This document shows positions 5,882 to 14,204 of a DNA stretch of 17,708 nt, in pieces (positions within the stretch are counted from its first letter, which is position 1; each line of letters begins with the position of its first letter). Both the position numbers and the translations under genes were made by a program. The notes under the pieces are model-generated. The model made no database searches and was not told the origin of the DNA. It saw only the letters and a program-made list of their open reading frames with translations. The DNA is from Firmicutes bacterium UBA3553 (lineage in GTDB: Bacteria > Bacillota > Clostridia > Tissierellales > Sedimentibacteraceae), in assembly GCA_002381185.1 (NCBI GenBank), contig DFOA01000069.1, positions 1 through 17,708 on the forward strand. Direction: 5' to 3'.

Positions 5882-8299
5882 CTAAATTGTATCTGTATTA
5901 ATATTTATACTTACTTTTATATTTTCAATATCCTTATCCATGTACACGCTGCGAAGTATCTTTTTCAGTTCATGCAGCGCATGGTTTGAAACCTTAATAA
6001 ACAGATTGATCCTGTATTCGTCATTTACCTTGTAAATAGAATGCGGAATCGGTCTGTACAGCAATAGGCTTCTTTCCTTAACCATGTCATTGACCGCTTC
6101 TTTTATCTCTTCATATTTTTCATATGCTGTTTTATTAACCAATTCTTCATTTTTTGAGATCAGGCATATATTTATTATATTAATAAATGGCGGAAATGCA
6201 AACTCTTTTCTAAGTTTTAATTCTTCATTTATAAAAATTTCATAATTGTTGTTTTTAGCTGCATTGATAATGAAGTTTTGCGGCTCGTAGGTCTGCACAA
6301 ATACCTTGCCTTTTTTGCTTCCTCTTCCTGCTCTTCCGCTTACCTGTGTTATAAGCTGGAATGTTTTTTCGCTTGAATTGTAAAAAGGAAGATTTAATAT
6401 TGCATCAGCAGATAAAACACCAACTGTTGTAACATTAGGAAAATCAAATCCTTTTGCAAGCATTTGTGTTCCTATTAAAATATCGATTTTTCCCTCTTTA
6501 AATTCATTATATATATTTTCATATGAATCCTTTTCGGACATGGAATCAAAATCCATTCTCTCGATTGCCGCCTTGGGAAACAGCTGCTTGACCAGCTTCT
6601 CCACTTGCTGGGTTCCTGCACTGAACTGCTCTATTTTATCACTTCCGCATTTAGAGCATTTAAACAGCATTTTTTTAGTTCTGCCACAGTAGTGGCATTT
6701 AAGCATGTTGCCCTTTACGTGATATGTCATTGAAACATCACATCGATCGCATCTTTCAACATGACCGCATTTTTTGCATGACACAAATCCGGAATAACCT
6801 CTTTTGTTTAAAAACAAAATAATCTGCTCTTTTTTATTAAGGGATAATTTAATGCTTTCGTACAGTTCCTCACTTATTATTGTATTATTGCCCTTGTCGA
6901 GCTCATTACTCATGTCAATAATTTTTACATCCGGCATCTGATTGTTCACACGTTTTTTTAAATCTATTTTTTTTATCTGATCCTTCATTGTCATATAGTA
7001 GGTATTCAAAGAAGGAGTTGCTGACCCAAGAATTACTTTACCGCCCATTATATGTGCCATTTTTATGGCAACCTCTATTGTATCGTACTTGGGTGATGTG
7101 GATGAAATGTAGCTGTCCTCATGCTCTTCGTCAATAACTATTACACCTAAGTTTTTTATGGGAGCAAAAATTGCGGAGCGCGCACCGATTACCACATCAA
7201 CCTCATGGTTGTACACCTTGGTCCACTGGATGAATTTTTCCTTCTTTGTCAATCTTGAATGAAAGACCGCAATTTTATTTCCGAACCTTTTCTGAAACCT
7301 GTCAATGGTTTGCGTGGTAAGGGATATTTCAGGCACCAGCATTATAGACTGCTTATTTTGTTTTATATAGTGTTCTATTATATTCATGTAGACTTCCGTC
7401 TTGCCGCTGCCGGTAACACCGTGGAGCAGAAAAGCATTATTTTCAGATAAGATTATTTCATCACATGCATTTTGCTGCTCTTCATTTAAGCTAAAACCGT
7501 TCTCAGTATTAAGCTGTTCTTCATTGCTGTAAAGAATATATTCTTCCTTCAATATATCCTTCTTAATTAAATTATTTATAACTGCAGATGATACACTTAA
7601 ATCATCGGATACTCTTTTCACGCTTGCTTTTTTGTTCTCCCTCAGATAGTTGATTATTTTTATCTGATTTTCTGTTTTGCTGATGTTGTATTCATCTATT
7701 AACTTGTCCTCATTTAAAGAAACATATTTTTCATACGCGCTTTTGCCCTTTACCTGATCCTTGCTTATTACTTCAATTATGCCTTTTTCCTTTAAACTGT
7801 CAAGCAATGTGTGTATGTCACTATTGGTATATAATTTCTTAAGTTTTTCAAGCTCTATTGGATTTTCTTTGATTATATTTAAAAGATCAGATTCTTTTTC
7901 GCTCAATGTAACTTCCGAAAATTCAGATTCGACTGCTTTGATTGTGATATTGTGCTCGTATTTTATCATGGATGGAATCATAAGCCGTATGGCGTCAGAA
8001 TACTTGCATATATATCTTTCCCTGATCCAAAATATAAGCTTTATCATTTCGTCGCTTACTACAGGCAAATCATCAAGCACATCTATTATTGGTTTAATTT
8101 TTCCTTCAGGCAAATTGCATGAACAATCGACTGATACAACAAGTGCATCAATCATATGTTTATTTCTTCCGAAACTGACCTTTACTCTTTTCCCTGTTCG
8201 GACAATGCCCTCAAGCTCCTTTGGCACTCCGTAGGTGAACAGTTGGTCAATACTTTTAGAATTGTTATTTAATATTACCTGTACAAAATTATTATACAT
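5882..8299 (-). CDS. priA: Primosomal protein N' (replication restart helicase)
   Basis: 805 aa. A 3'-to-5' DNA helicase that reloads the replisome at stalled forks. From the N-terminus: a DNA-binding domain (FVQVILNNNSKSIDQLFTYGVP); Walker A GVTGSGKT at 294-301; the DEEH box at 390-393; a zinc-binding insert with eight Cys in four CxxC pairs (508/511, 517/520, 535/538, 548/551); then helicase motifs IGTQMLAKGFDFPNVT and QVSGRAGRG. The frame is open upstream to a TTG at 8329, but AGGAG lies 6 bases before ATG 8299, and the protein from there starts as the family does. It is expressed with rpoZ upstream and def downstream; a 24-bp palindrome lies in the gap before it. Confidence 0.96.
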   Translation of the reverse strand: MYNNFVQVILNNNSKSIDQLFTYGVPKELEGIVRTGKRVKVSFGRNKHMIDALVVSVDCSCNLPEGKIKPIIDVLDDLPVVSDEMIKLIFWIRERYICKYSDAIRLMIPSMIKYEHNITIKAVESEFSEVTLSEKESDLLNIIKENPIELEKLKKLYTNSDIHTLLDSLKEKGIIEVISKDQVKGKSAYEKYVSLNEDKLIDEYNISKTENQIKIINYLRENKKASVKRVSDDLSVSSAVINNLIKKDILKEEYILYSNEEQLNTENGFSLNEEQQNACDEIILSENNAFLLHGVTGSGKTEVYMNIIEHYIKQNKQSIMLVPEISLTTQTIDRFQKRFGNKIAVFHSRLTKKEKFIQWTKVYNHEVDVVIGARSAIFAPIKNLGVIVIDEEHEDSYISSTSPKYDTIEVAIKMAHIMGGKVILGSATPSLNTYYMTMKDQIKKIDLKKRVNNQMPDVKIIDMSNELDKGNNTIISEELYESIKLSLNKKEQIILFLNKRGYSGFVSCKKCGHVERCDRCDVSMTYHVKGNMLKCHYCGRTKKMLFKCSKCGSDKIEQFSAGTQQVEKLVKQLFPKAAIERMDFDSMSEKDSYENIYNEFKEGKIDILIGTQMLAKGFDFPNVTTVGVLSADAILNLPFYNSSEKTFQLITQVSGRAGRGSKKGKVFVQTYEPQNFIINAAKNNNYEIFINEELKLRKEFAFPPFINIINICLISKNEELVNKTAYEKYEEIKEAVNDMVKERSLLLYRPIPHSIYKVNDEYRINLFIKVSNHALHELKKILRSVYMDKDIENIKVSININTDTI

Positions 8300-8333
8300 A
8301 AATACTCCTAACCAATTTTCAGCATACAAATAA

Positions 8334-8357
8334 ATAATCAGTCAATTGACTGATTAT
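8334..8357. repeat. 24-bp perfect palindrome between rpoZ and priA
   Basis: The sequence from 8334 to 8357 is its own exact reverse complement, centred between 8345 and 8346 (core GTCAATTGAC). It fills the gap between the rpoZ stop codon and the priA ribosome binding site, the place where coaBC is found in Bacillus. It could be an operator, an RNA processing hairpin tuning priA relative to rpoZ, or the scar of a lost gene. There is no T tract, so it is not a standard terminator. Confidence 0.7.
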
Positions 8358-8360
8358 AAT

Positions 8361-8654
8361 TTATTCATTAGGTTGTTCTTCTTCAGACTCAGCTGCCTTG
8401 GATTCTTCGGAGGCTTGTTCTTCGCTCGCCTCAGATTCCTGAAGATTTTTCTTATACTGATCATAATCGTAAATAGGCTGGTACTTGCCTTCATAAAATT
8501 CTTCAATTGCAATTGCAACCGGTTTTGTAGTACTTGTTCTTACCAGCTCTTCCGATCCGTCAATAATTTGTCTTGCCCTTCTTGAAACTATTGTTACAAG
8601 TGAATATCTGCTGTCAACCATATCTATTAATTCATCAATTGATATTTTTTTCAT
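8361..8654 (-). CDS. rpoZ: DNA-directed RNA polymerase omega subunit
   Basis: 97 aa. Helps assemble and stabilise the beta' subunit of RNA polymerase. Residues 1-55 show the omega fold: the N-terminal helix ISIDELIDMVDSRYSLV, then IVSRRARQI and KPVAIAIEEF. The last 35 residues are a low-complexity tail rich in Glu, Ser and Ala, longer and more acidic than in many omegas. GAGAGGT precedes the ATG. One base separates it from the gmk stop codon, so the two are tightly coupled. Confidence 0.93.
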   Translation of the reverse strand: MKKISIDELIDMVDSRYSLVTIVSRRARQIIDGSEELVRTSTTKPVAIAIEEFYEGKYQPIYDYDQYKKNLQESEASEEQASEESKAAESEEEQPNE

Positions 8655-8655
8655 A

Positions 8656-9261
8656 TTATACCTCTCTGATTTTGTTTATAATTGCTTTCTTCCTAATGGC
8701 ACGGTTTTTTTCTGCATTAATTATACATTTTATTTTATCCACCGCAGCCTGAACCTCATCATTTAATACCACATAGTCATATTCAAAAGCATAGTTCAGT
8801 TCATCATATGCAGATTGCATTCTTTTAAGAATAACTTCTTTTGAATCAGTTCCTCTTCCTTCAATTCTGTTTTGCAGCTCTGTTAATGACGGAGGCAGTA
8901 TAAAAATGAAAACACCTCTTGGATAATTCTTTTTAACCTGCAATGCTCCCTGAATATCTATCTCCAGAATAATATCATTTCCATCTTCAAGCTGTTTAAA
9001 CACTTCTTTTTTAGGAGTTCCGTAATAATTCCCGTAAACTTTAGCATATTCAAGGAATTCATCATTATTAATTTTTTTAATAAAATCTTCTTCTTCTATA
9101 AAAAAATAACTTTCCCCTTCAACTTCACCTTCTCTTGGCTTTCGGGTGGTAGCCGACACTGATACTTTTAAATCCTGCATTTGCTCTTTAAGTTTCTTGC
9201 AAATAGTGCCCTTTCCGGCACCTGAGGGACCTGATATTACCACCAATAATCCGTTGTCCAT
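8656..9261 (-). CDS. gmk: Guanylate kinase
   Basis: 201 aa, normal length. Converts GMP to GDP with ATP, feeding GTP and (p)ppGpp pools. The P-loop GPSGAGKGT lies at 11-19. The GMP-binding segment follows (TTRKPREGE, then GESYFF and EFLEYAKVYGNYYGT), then DIQGALQVK and the lid region EGRGTDS. GAGGTG precedes the ATG. It sits between remA and rpoZ in the usual Firmicute order. Confidence 0.97.
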   Translation of the reverse strand: MDNGLLVVISGPSGAGKGTICKKLKEQMQDLKVSVSATTRKPREGEVEGESYFFIEEEDFIKKINNDEFLEYAKVYGNYYGTPKKEVFKQLEDGNDIILEIDIQGALQVKKNYPRGVFIFILPPSLTELQNRIEGRGTDSKEVILKRMQSAYDELNYAFEYDYVVLNDEVQAAVDKIKCIINAEKNRAIRKKAIINKIREV

Positions 9262-9273
9262 TCTTACACCTCG

Positions 9274-9531
9274 TTACTTTATATTGTGGTTGTTGTTCTC
9301 AAATCTCTGTGCCATTGTATCAGGCTGTATTGCTGATAATATTACATATTCGCAGTCTGTAATTATTACCGCTCTTGTTTTTCTTCCGTATGTTGCATCA
9401 ATTAGCTTTCCTTTTTCTCTTGTTTCTTGTATAACACGCTTGATAGGTGCTGATTCAGGACTTACAATTGCTATAATTCTGTTTGACAATGCTATATTTC
9501 CAAATCCTATATTTATAGTATTGTTTGCCAT
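9274..9531 (-). CDS. remA: RemA-family extracellular matrix regulator (DUF370)
   Basis: 85 aa. In Bacillus subtilis RemA is a DNA-binding activator of biofilm matrix and osmoprotection genes that forms rings. The whole protein matches the family: INIGFGNIALSNRIIAIVSPESAPIKR, then LIDATYGRKTRAVIITDC and ILSAIQPDT. AGGAG precedes the ATG. It lies between yicC and gmk as in Bacillus. The targets in this organism are not visible from the sequence. Confidence 0.93.
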   Translation of the reverse strand: MANNTINIGFGNIALSNRIIAIVSPESAPIKRVIQETREKGKLIDATYGRKTRAVIITDCEYVILSAIQPDTMAQRFENNNHNIK

Positions 9532-9541
9532 TTTGTATCTC

Positions 9542-10429
9542 CTATTCTATGTTTTGAATTTGCTCTCTGATTTTCTCCAATAAATTCTTTATTTCAATTA
9601 CCATTTGAATAATTTCAAGATTTCCGATTTTAGAACCTATAGTGTTAATTTCCCTGTTTAATTCCTGAATTATAAAGTCTAATTTTCTGCCCACAGGTCC
9701 GCCTGCTTCCAGGACACTGCCCAGCTGGCACATATGGGATTTAAACCTTACTATTTCTTCATTTATATCACTTTTGTCAGCATAAATGACAATTTCGTTG
9801 TACAGCCTGTTTTCATCAAGTTCATGGATGCTTCCAAGCAGTTCTTTAATTCTTGTTTCAAATTTTGTCCTGTAATCTGTTACCAATGTTGCAGAATTCT
9901 TCGCAATTTCATCCATTAGCTCAAGAATCTTACCCATGCTTGACCTAATATCAGCTTCAAGCTGTCCGCCCTCCAAGGCTCTCATCCTCACAAGATTTTC
10001 AACAGCATTGTTCATTGCTGTTTCAACGCATACACGGAGTTCCTCCTCATCTTCGGTGTCTTCCTTGGCAACTAAGACATCCTGAAATTTTATTATTGTA
10101 TCTAATGAAACATTGCTGTTTATATCTAATTTACTCTTAATTTCATCAATAGCATCTTTATATTGTTTAGCCAGACATAAATTAGGCACAATTACCGTAT
10201 CAGATTCACTTAAATAGTCAATATTGATATATACATCTATTCTACCCCTTTGGACGCCGTTTTTCAAGATTTTTCTTATATTATCTTCAAAAAAACGCAA
10301 ATGTCTTGGGGTTTTAATATTTATATCGCAATATCTATTGTTGATGGTCTTAATTTCTGCTGTTATTATTCTTTTTCCGTCATTATGTTCGCCCTTGCCG
10401 TAACCGGTCATGCTTAATATATTCGCCAT
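9542..10429 (-). CDS. yicC: YicC/YloC family endoribonuclease
   Basis: 295 aa. The family has an N-terminal YicC domain (SMTGYGKGE, then INNRYCDI and RGRIDVYIN) and a C-terminal DUF1732 domain, here with GRKLDFIIQELNREINTIGSKI near the end. E. coli YicC has been reported as an endoribonuclease acting on small RNA. The frame is open four codons further to a TTG at 10441, but GGAG sits 6-7 bases before ATG 10429 and the protein then starts as the family does. It is the first gene of the minus-strand operon and overlaps the ribosome binding region of remA. Confidence 0.92.
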   Translation of the reverse strand: MANILSMTGYGKGEHNDGKRIITAEIKTINNRYCDINIKTPRHLRFFEDNIRKILKNGVQRGRIDVYINIDYLSESDTVIVPNLCLAKQYKDAIDEIKSKLDINSNVSLDTIIKFQDVLVAKEDTEDEEELRVCVETAMNNAVENLVRMRALEGGQLEADIRSSMGKILELMDEIAKNSATLVTDYRTKFETRIKELLGSIHELDENRLYNEIVIYADKSDINEEIVRFKSHMCQLGSVLEAGGPVGRKLDFIIQELNREINTIGSKIGNLEIIQMVIEIKNLLEKIREQIQNIE

Positions 10430-10454
10430 TTTACTCTCCAAAAATTTATTTTAT

Positions 10455-10471
10455 ACGGGGAGCTGCCCCGT
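10455..10471 (-). promoter_or_regulatory. GC-rich hairpin in the leader of the yicC operon
   Basis: ACGGGG (10455-10460) pairs with CCCCGT (10466-10471) around a 5-base loop. It lies in the transcribed leader between the promoter and the yicC ribosome binding site. On the minus strand an A/T stretch with five T follows some 10 bases later, too far for a typical terminator. It could be a weak attenuator or an mRNA-stabilising 5' hairpin. Confidence 0.35.
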
Positions 10472-10513
10472 GTTGTTTCGTAAATAATCTGCAATTCCAT
10501 TGTATGATATTTT

Positions 10514-10541
10514 ATTATAACATTAAAATTCTATTAGTAAA
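10514..10541 (-). promoter_or_regulatory. Likely sigma-A promoter of the yicC-fmt operon
   Basis: On the minus strand TTTACT (10536-10541) is followed after 16 bases by a perfect TATAAT (10514-10519). The start point would be about 10507, leaving a leader of about 78 bases before yicC. It is the best promoter match in the divergent yicC/rqcH gap in this direction. Confidence 0.6.
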
Positions 10542-10561
10542 CAAAAAATAAAATATTTTCC

Positions 10562-10590
10562 ATGACATAAAAAACTTTTTGCGGTACAAT
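10562..10590 (+). promoter_or_regulatory. Likely sigma-A promoter of rqcH
   Basis: ATGACA (10562-10567) and TACAAT (10585-10590) are separated by 17 bases. The start point would be close to 10597, giving a leader of under 20 bases before the ATG at 10615. It faces away from the yicC promoter in the same gap. Confidence 0.6.
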
Positions 10591-10614
10591 ATATCAATAG
10601 AACGGAGGTTTAAA

Positions 10615-12363
10615 ATGTCACTGGACGGAATCTTTTTAAACAGTATAAAACATGACTTATATAATAAATTAATTGGCGGGCGCGTAGATAAAATCTACCA
10701 GCCTGATAAAAATGAAATAGTTATTGCAATAAGAAACAACGGAGTAAATCATAAGCTTTTAATGACAGCGGCAAGCAGCAGCCCACGGCTGCATATCACT
10801 GATGTAACAAGGAAAAATCCTCAAGAGCCGCCAATGTTTTGCATGCTTTTAAGAAAGCATCTCACAAGCGCTCACGTCACAAATGTGAAACAGATTAATT
10901 TTGACCGCATATTGGAAATTACATTTGAATGCAAGGATGAACTTGATACAACGGTACATAAATCATTGATTATAGAAATAATGGGAAAACACAGCAACAT
11001 TATTTTTGTAAATACAGATACTTTGGTTATAATTGATTCAATTAGACGAGTTGCTGAAAATGTAAGTTCCGTAAGGCAAGTATATCCAGGAATAAAATAT
11101 GTTATTCCGCCGGAGCAGGATAAACTGAACACATTGGAAATTACTAAGGAAATATTTTTAAATTCAATAGATAATTCTAACGATGGATTATTGATTTATA
11201 ATTTCTTCTATAAAAACTTCATAGGACTTAGCCCTTTCATAAGCAGAGAGATTTGTTTCCTGACAAATTTGAACGAAAGCACCTATATGGGCGAGTTGAC
11301 AGATGAACAAAAGGAAAAATTGTGGGCAGCCTTTAATTATGTTTTAGATAAAGTAAAATCAAATGATTTTTCATTCAATACATATTTCGACGAAGCTTCA
11401 GGTCAAACTTATTTTTACTGCCTTGATGTTGAATATTTAAAGTCCTGTAATAAAAAACACTACAATAATCCGGGAAATTTGCTTGATGATTATTATTACG
11501 AGCAGGACAACAAAAATAAAATAAATCAAAGGGTTGCCAGTCTTATTAAGAGCATGAACACAAAAATAGACAGGAACAGAAAAAAGGTTGAAAAGCAAAG
11601 AAACGAGCTTTTAAATGCCGAGGACAGAGATAAATATAAAATATACGGCGAGCTGATTCTTGCAAATCTGCACAAGAAGCCAGAAAACCATAAGCTTACC
11701 GTAATTAATTATTACGACCCCGAGCAGAAAGAAATAACAATACCGTTAGATCCAAAACTTAATGTTTCGCAAAACAGTCAGAAATTTTTCAAAAGATACA
11801 ACAAGCTTAAAACAGCCGAGGAAGAACTCCAAAAGCTGATAGAAATATCATTAAATGAAATTCAGTACCTGGAAAACATATTATATTCCATAGAAACATG
11901 CGAAACAATCGACGATTTAGACGAAATCTACAACGAACTCATGGCAGAAGGAATAATGAAACGAAGCAAGGTAAAAAAAACTAAGGAATACAAGCCGGAG
12001 TTTATGACATATATTTCATCGGAAGAACATGAAATATTGGTAGGGAAAAACAATCTACAAAACGATATGCTAACTTTTAAAATAGGCAAAAAAGATGATT
12101 ACTGGTTCCATGCCAAAAACATGCCTGGCTCCCATGTAATCATAAGAACAAACGGAGACGAGCTTACAGACGATGAATATGTGGAAGCTGCACGAATTGC
12201 AGCCTACTACAGCAAGGGCAAAAATTCTGGCACCGTGGAGATTGACTATACAAAAAAATCAAACGTCAAAAAACCACCCAATGCAAAACCAGGCTTTGTA
12301 ATTTATGATACAAATTATTCTATGCTTGTAAAACCAGATATATCTGGAATCAGTATAAAATAA
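10615..12363 (+). CDS. rqcH: RqcH, NFACT-family ribosome quality control protein
   Basis: 582 aa. Binds split 50S subunits holding stalled nascent chains and recruits tRNA-Ala to add C-terminal alanine tails that mark the chain for ClpXP. NFACT-N starts at MSLDGIFLNSIKHDL. Asp97 and Arg98 (in NFDRILEI) match the tRNA-handling DR pair of the Bacillus protein at the same residue numbers, which also confirms the start. A long helical coiled-coil follows (about 300-430), then the NFACT-R domain with YWFHAKNMPGSHVIIR near residue 500. The frame is open upstream to 10579, but GGAGG lies 7 bases before ATG 10615. It stands alone on the plus strand with its own promoter and terminator. It was formerly annotated as a fibronectin-binding protein in many genomes. 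Confidence 0.95.
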   Translation: MSLDGIFLNSIKHDLYNKLIGGRVDKIYQPDKNEIVIAIRNNGVNHKLLMTAASSSPRLHITDVTRKNPQEPPMFCMLLRKHLTSAHVTNVKQINFDRILEITFECKDELDTTVHKSLIIEIMGKHSNIIFVNTDTLVIIDSIRRVAENVSSVRQVYPGIKYVIPPEQDKLNTLEITKEIFLNSIDNSNDGLLIYNFFYKNFIGLSPFISREICFLTNLNESTYMGELTDEQKEKLWAAFNYVLDKVKSNDFSFNTYFDEASGQTYFYCLDVEYLKSCNKKHYNNPGNLLDDYYYEQDNKNKINQRVASLIKSMNTKIDRNRKKVEKQRNELLNAEDRDKYKIYGELILANLHKKPENHKLTVINYYDPEQKEITIPLDPKLNVSQNSQKFFKRYNKLKTAEEELQKLIEISLNEIQYLENILYSIETCETIDDLDEIYNELMAEGIMKRSKVKKTKEYKPEFMTYISSEEHEILVGKNNLQNDMLTFKIGKKDDYWFHAKNMPGSHVIIRTNGDELTDDEYVEAARIAAYYSKGKNSGTVEIDYTKKSNVKKPPNAKPGFVIYDTNYSMLVKPDISGISIK

Positions 12364-12383
12364 CGTCCTTATCAGTCAATTTT

Positions 12384-12400
12384 GTTAATTTATCTTTAAA
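12384..12400. repeat. Copy 1 of a repeated 17-mer (TTAATTTATCTTTAA core)
   Basis: GTTAATTTATCTTTAAA. The 15-base core recurs at 14229-14243 and 16652-16666 in the same orientation. This copy lies between the rqcH stop and its terminator, at the left border of the accessory region. Confidence 0.5.
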
Positions 12401-12434
12401 AATAAGCCTCATTTTTATAAAATGAGGCTTATTT
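12400..12434. terminator. Bidirectional terminator between rqcH and the AraC gene
   Basis: A 16-bp perfect stem (12400-12415 with 12419-12434) and a 3-base loop, with A runs on the left arm and T runs on the right so that it can act on both strands. It lies between the convergent rqcH and AraC-GyrI genes. Confidence 0.85.
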
Positions 12435-12470
12435 CAATACTCTACCATTTATCTTTATTCTTTTACGCAG

Positions 12471-13328
12471 CTATTTTTTCTTAACAGGAATCCAAATTTC
12501 GCTGTAGTAGTTTTCATCTTGATTACCCTTAGGATAATCTGCCACATTGGTGTACATTTCAACATTGTAACCTGCCGCAATTTCATAATCTTTACAATTA
12601 GGAAGCCATTCTGAGAAGATTTTTTGGTTTACATCTTGCAGTGATTTAGGCATTGCGCCCTTGCAGGCAAAAACAGCCCAAGTATGTTTTGGAATAACCT
12701 TTGTTACAAAACCATCGGGTGTTTCTGTTGTTGGGTTCCAATTGTCAGCAATTAAATATTCAAATTCATCTGCTCCCATGCTCTCATCAATGCACACGCC
12801 ATACATTCCACATACAATTTTTCCTTTTCCTGTTTGAAAATGTTCTGTCCAGAACTTTGGAATCTCTGTTTTTGCGGTATCATACTTAAATACCTTGGAT
12901 CCACCCATAACAGTGAACGCTTCTTTTTCAATAATCTTGTAATCCATAATAAAACCACCTTCCAATGAAAATTTGATTTTTAGAGGGGCAAAAGATTTTA
13001 TCATTTCCCTGTTTCTTCGAACAGCTGTAGGTGAGATACCATGAAAACGAATGAAAGCTTTTGTGAAACTATCGGGTGAATCATAACCATACTTCAAAGC
13101 AATATCAATTATTTTTGCATCAGTAGAAACAATCTCACTGCCGGCAAGAGTAAGCCTGCGCTGCCTGATGTAATCACCTACCGTAAAACCACAAAGCATT
13201 GAAAATCCCTTTTGGAAATAAAATGGAGACACAAATGCCTGTTTGGCAATACTTTCTATTGTTAGTTCTTCAGTTATATTATCTTCAATATAGCTGATAG
13301 CTTCGCTGATACCTTCAATCCATCCCAT
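12471..13328 (-). CDS. AraC-family regulator with C-terminal GyrI-like effector-binding domain
   Basis: 285 aa. Residues of about 1-110 form the two helix-turn-helix units of AraC proteins (LTIESIAKQAFVSPFYFQKGF, then IIDIALKYGYDSPDSFTKAF and HGISPTAVRR). About 128-285 is a GyrI-like (Rob-type) domain that binds small hydrophobic effectors (MDYKIIEKEAFTVMG, WTEHF, YEIAAGYNVEMYT, EIWIPVKK). Such proteins often control multidrug export. Start: the frame opens with an ATG at 13334, but AGGGAG fits better with ATG 13328, 8 bases away. GGAAGGTGG lies 7 bases before an in-frame internal ATG at 12947, so the effector domain might also be made alone. No exporter gene is adjacent. Its transcript would end at the shared terminator on the left. 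Confidence 0.88.
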   Translation of the reverse strand: MGWIEGISEAISYIEDNITEELTIESIAKQAFVSPFYFQKGFSMLCGFTVGDYIRQRRLTLAGSEIVSTDAKIIDIALKYGYDSPDSFTKAFIRFHGISPTAVRRNREMIKSFAPLKIKFSLEGGFIMDYKIIEKEAFTVMGGSKVFKYDTAKTEIPKFWTEHFQTGKGKIVCGMYGVCIDESMGADEFEYLIADNWNPTTETPDGFVTKVIPKHTWAVFACKGAMPKSLQDVNQKIFSEWLPNCKDYEIAAGYNVEMYTNVADYPKGNQDENYYSEIWIPVKKK

Positions 13329-13429
13329 AATCATCGCTCCCTCTCTTACCTATATCTTACCAACTTTCAAATTGTAATGCCCGACTTTTTGTGTTATGTT
13401 TTGTCTATTAAAATTGAGTATCTCACATA

Positions 13430-13468
13430 AAAACGTGACAGTTCATGCACTTCCGACTGTCACGTTTT
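13430..13468 (-). terminator. Terminator of the toxin-antitoxin operon
   Basis: A 13-bp perfect stem (13430-13442 with 13456-13468, loop 13 bases) overlaps the stop codon of the toxin gene (13467-13469). On the minus strand TTTTTATG follows the stem. It separates the pair from the AraC gene. Confidence 0.7.
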
Positions 13469-13793
13469 ACCTAGTTTCATTTATTCGTTTCTGTGCAATC
13501 TTATATACTGACTCATCATCACGCACTGATATTATAATAATCCTCATTATATTGTCTTTTCGCACTATACCGTATATAATTCTAAGTCCAAGTTTTAAAA
13601 GTTTTATCTTCATGTAACCGGATAATTTACTGGAAATATGATTTCCTAAGGATTTTCCATATCCACCTTCTGCATTTGGCAATGGGTTTTCTGCTGTCTT
13701 TTTTATTGCCTTAACTACCTGCATTTGTTGGGTTTTGTCAAGATTTCTTAAATCATTTAAGGCATCCCTCGTATACTCTACCTTCCATTCCAT
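13467..13793 (-). CDS. RelE/ParE-superfamily toxin
   Basis: 108 aa. RelE-type toxins cut mRNA on the ribosome. The protein has the family's layout: beta strand WKVEYTRDALNDL, helix KTQQMQVVKAIKKTAENP, GYGKSLG, then strands KIKLLKLGLRIIYGIV and IIIISVRDDESVYKIA, ending with a basic helix. The arginine in LGLRIIYGI and the C-terminal RDDES are conserved in related YoeB/RelE-like toxins. Its ATG shares one base with the antitoxin stop (TAATG) and has GGAG 8 bases ahead, so it is translationally coupled to the antitoxin. No truncation is visible. Confidence 0.9.
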   Translation of the reverse strand: MEWKVEYTRDALNDLRNLDKTQQMQVVKAIKKTAENPLPNAEGGYGKSLGNHISSKLSGYMKIKLLKLGLRIIYGIVRKDNIMRIIIISVRDDESVYKIAQKRINETR

Positions 13794-14125
13794 TACTCAA
13801 TCTCCACGTCAACGTCATTCAAATCTTCTTCATTAATTTTTAGTTCCTCATACACCTTTTCTGAGCTGATAAAACCTTCCTCTTCAGCCGATTTCATTCG
13901 TTTTTCGGCTTCAAAATAAAGAGCGTAATCCTCTAATGCCTCAACCATTTCCTCATACCGTTCAGGATTGACTAAAACACAAGTTGGAACATTATTTTTC
14001 AGTACAATCTTAGTTCCATATTCACTCACCTCTTCAAAGATTTTATTAGCTTCACCGCGATTAAAACGAGTTATAGGCACTATGGAATCCATTATATTTT
14101 TGAGGGATATAATATCCTTACGCAT
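13793..14125 (-). CDS. Phd/YefM-family antitoxin
   Basis: 110 aa from ATG 14125. The N-terminal half is a Phd/YefM DNA-binding fold (IMDSIVPITRFNRGEANKIFEE, then KIVLKNNVPTCVLVNPERYEEM). The C-terminal half is highly acidic and likely wraps around and neutralises the toxin. The frame is open to a GTG at 14137, but GAAGGTG lies 9 bases before ATG 14125, making that the better start. It comes first in the operon, as in most type II systems, directly behind a consensus promoter with a 9-bp inverted repeat that it may bind for autoregulation. Confidence 0.9.
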   Translation of the reverse strand: MRKDIISLKNIMDSIVPITRFNRGEANKIFEEVSEYGTKIVLKNNVPTCVLVNPERYEEMVEALEDYALYFEAEKRMKSAEEEGFISSEKVYEELKINEEDLNDVDVEIE

Positions 14126-14175
14126 AACATCATTCACCTTCTTTATTATTAAAATTATCTATGTCAGTTTAATTT

Positions 14176-14204
14176 ATTATATAAAAACAATTAACAGGTG
14201 TCAA
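14176..14204 (-). promoter_or_regulatory. Consensus sigma-A promoter of the antitoxin-toxin operon
   Basis: On the minus strand TTGACA (14199-14204), 17 bases, then TATAAT (14176-14181): a perfect match at both boxes with ideal spacing. The start point would be near 14169, about 44 bases before the antitoxin ATG. So strong a promoter implies tight repression by the encoded complex. Confidence 0.85.

Noticed and set aside
7761..8234. 157-codon plus-strand frame opposite the priA 5' region
   Set aside because: It is the mirror of priA codons; no ribosome binding site and no family resemblance.
9146..9583. 145-codon plus-strand frame opposite gmk and remA
   Set aside because: Runs antisense through two well-conserved genes; hydrophobic only because of the opposite-strand codon pattern.
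10442..10510. A riboswitch or T-box in the yicC leader
   Set aside because: Only one small hairpin and under 80 bases of leader; no conserved aptamer or T-box sequence seen.
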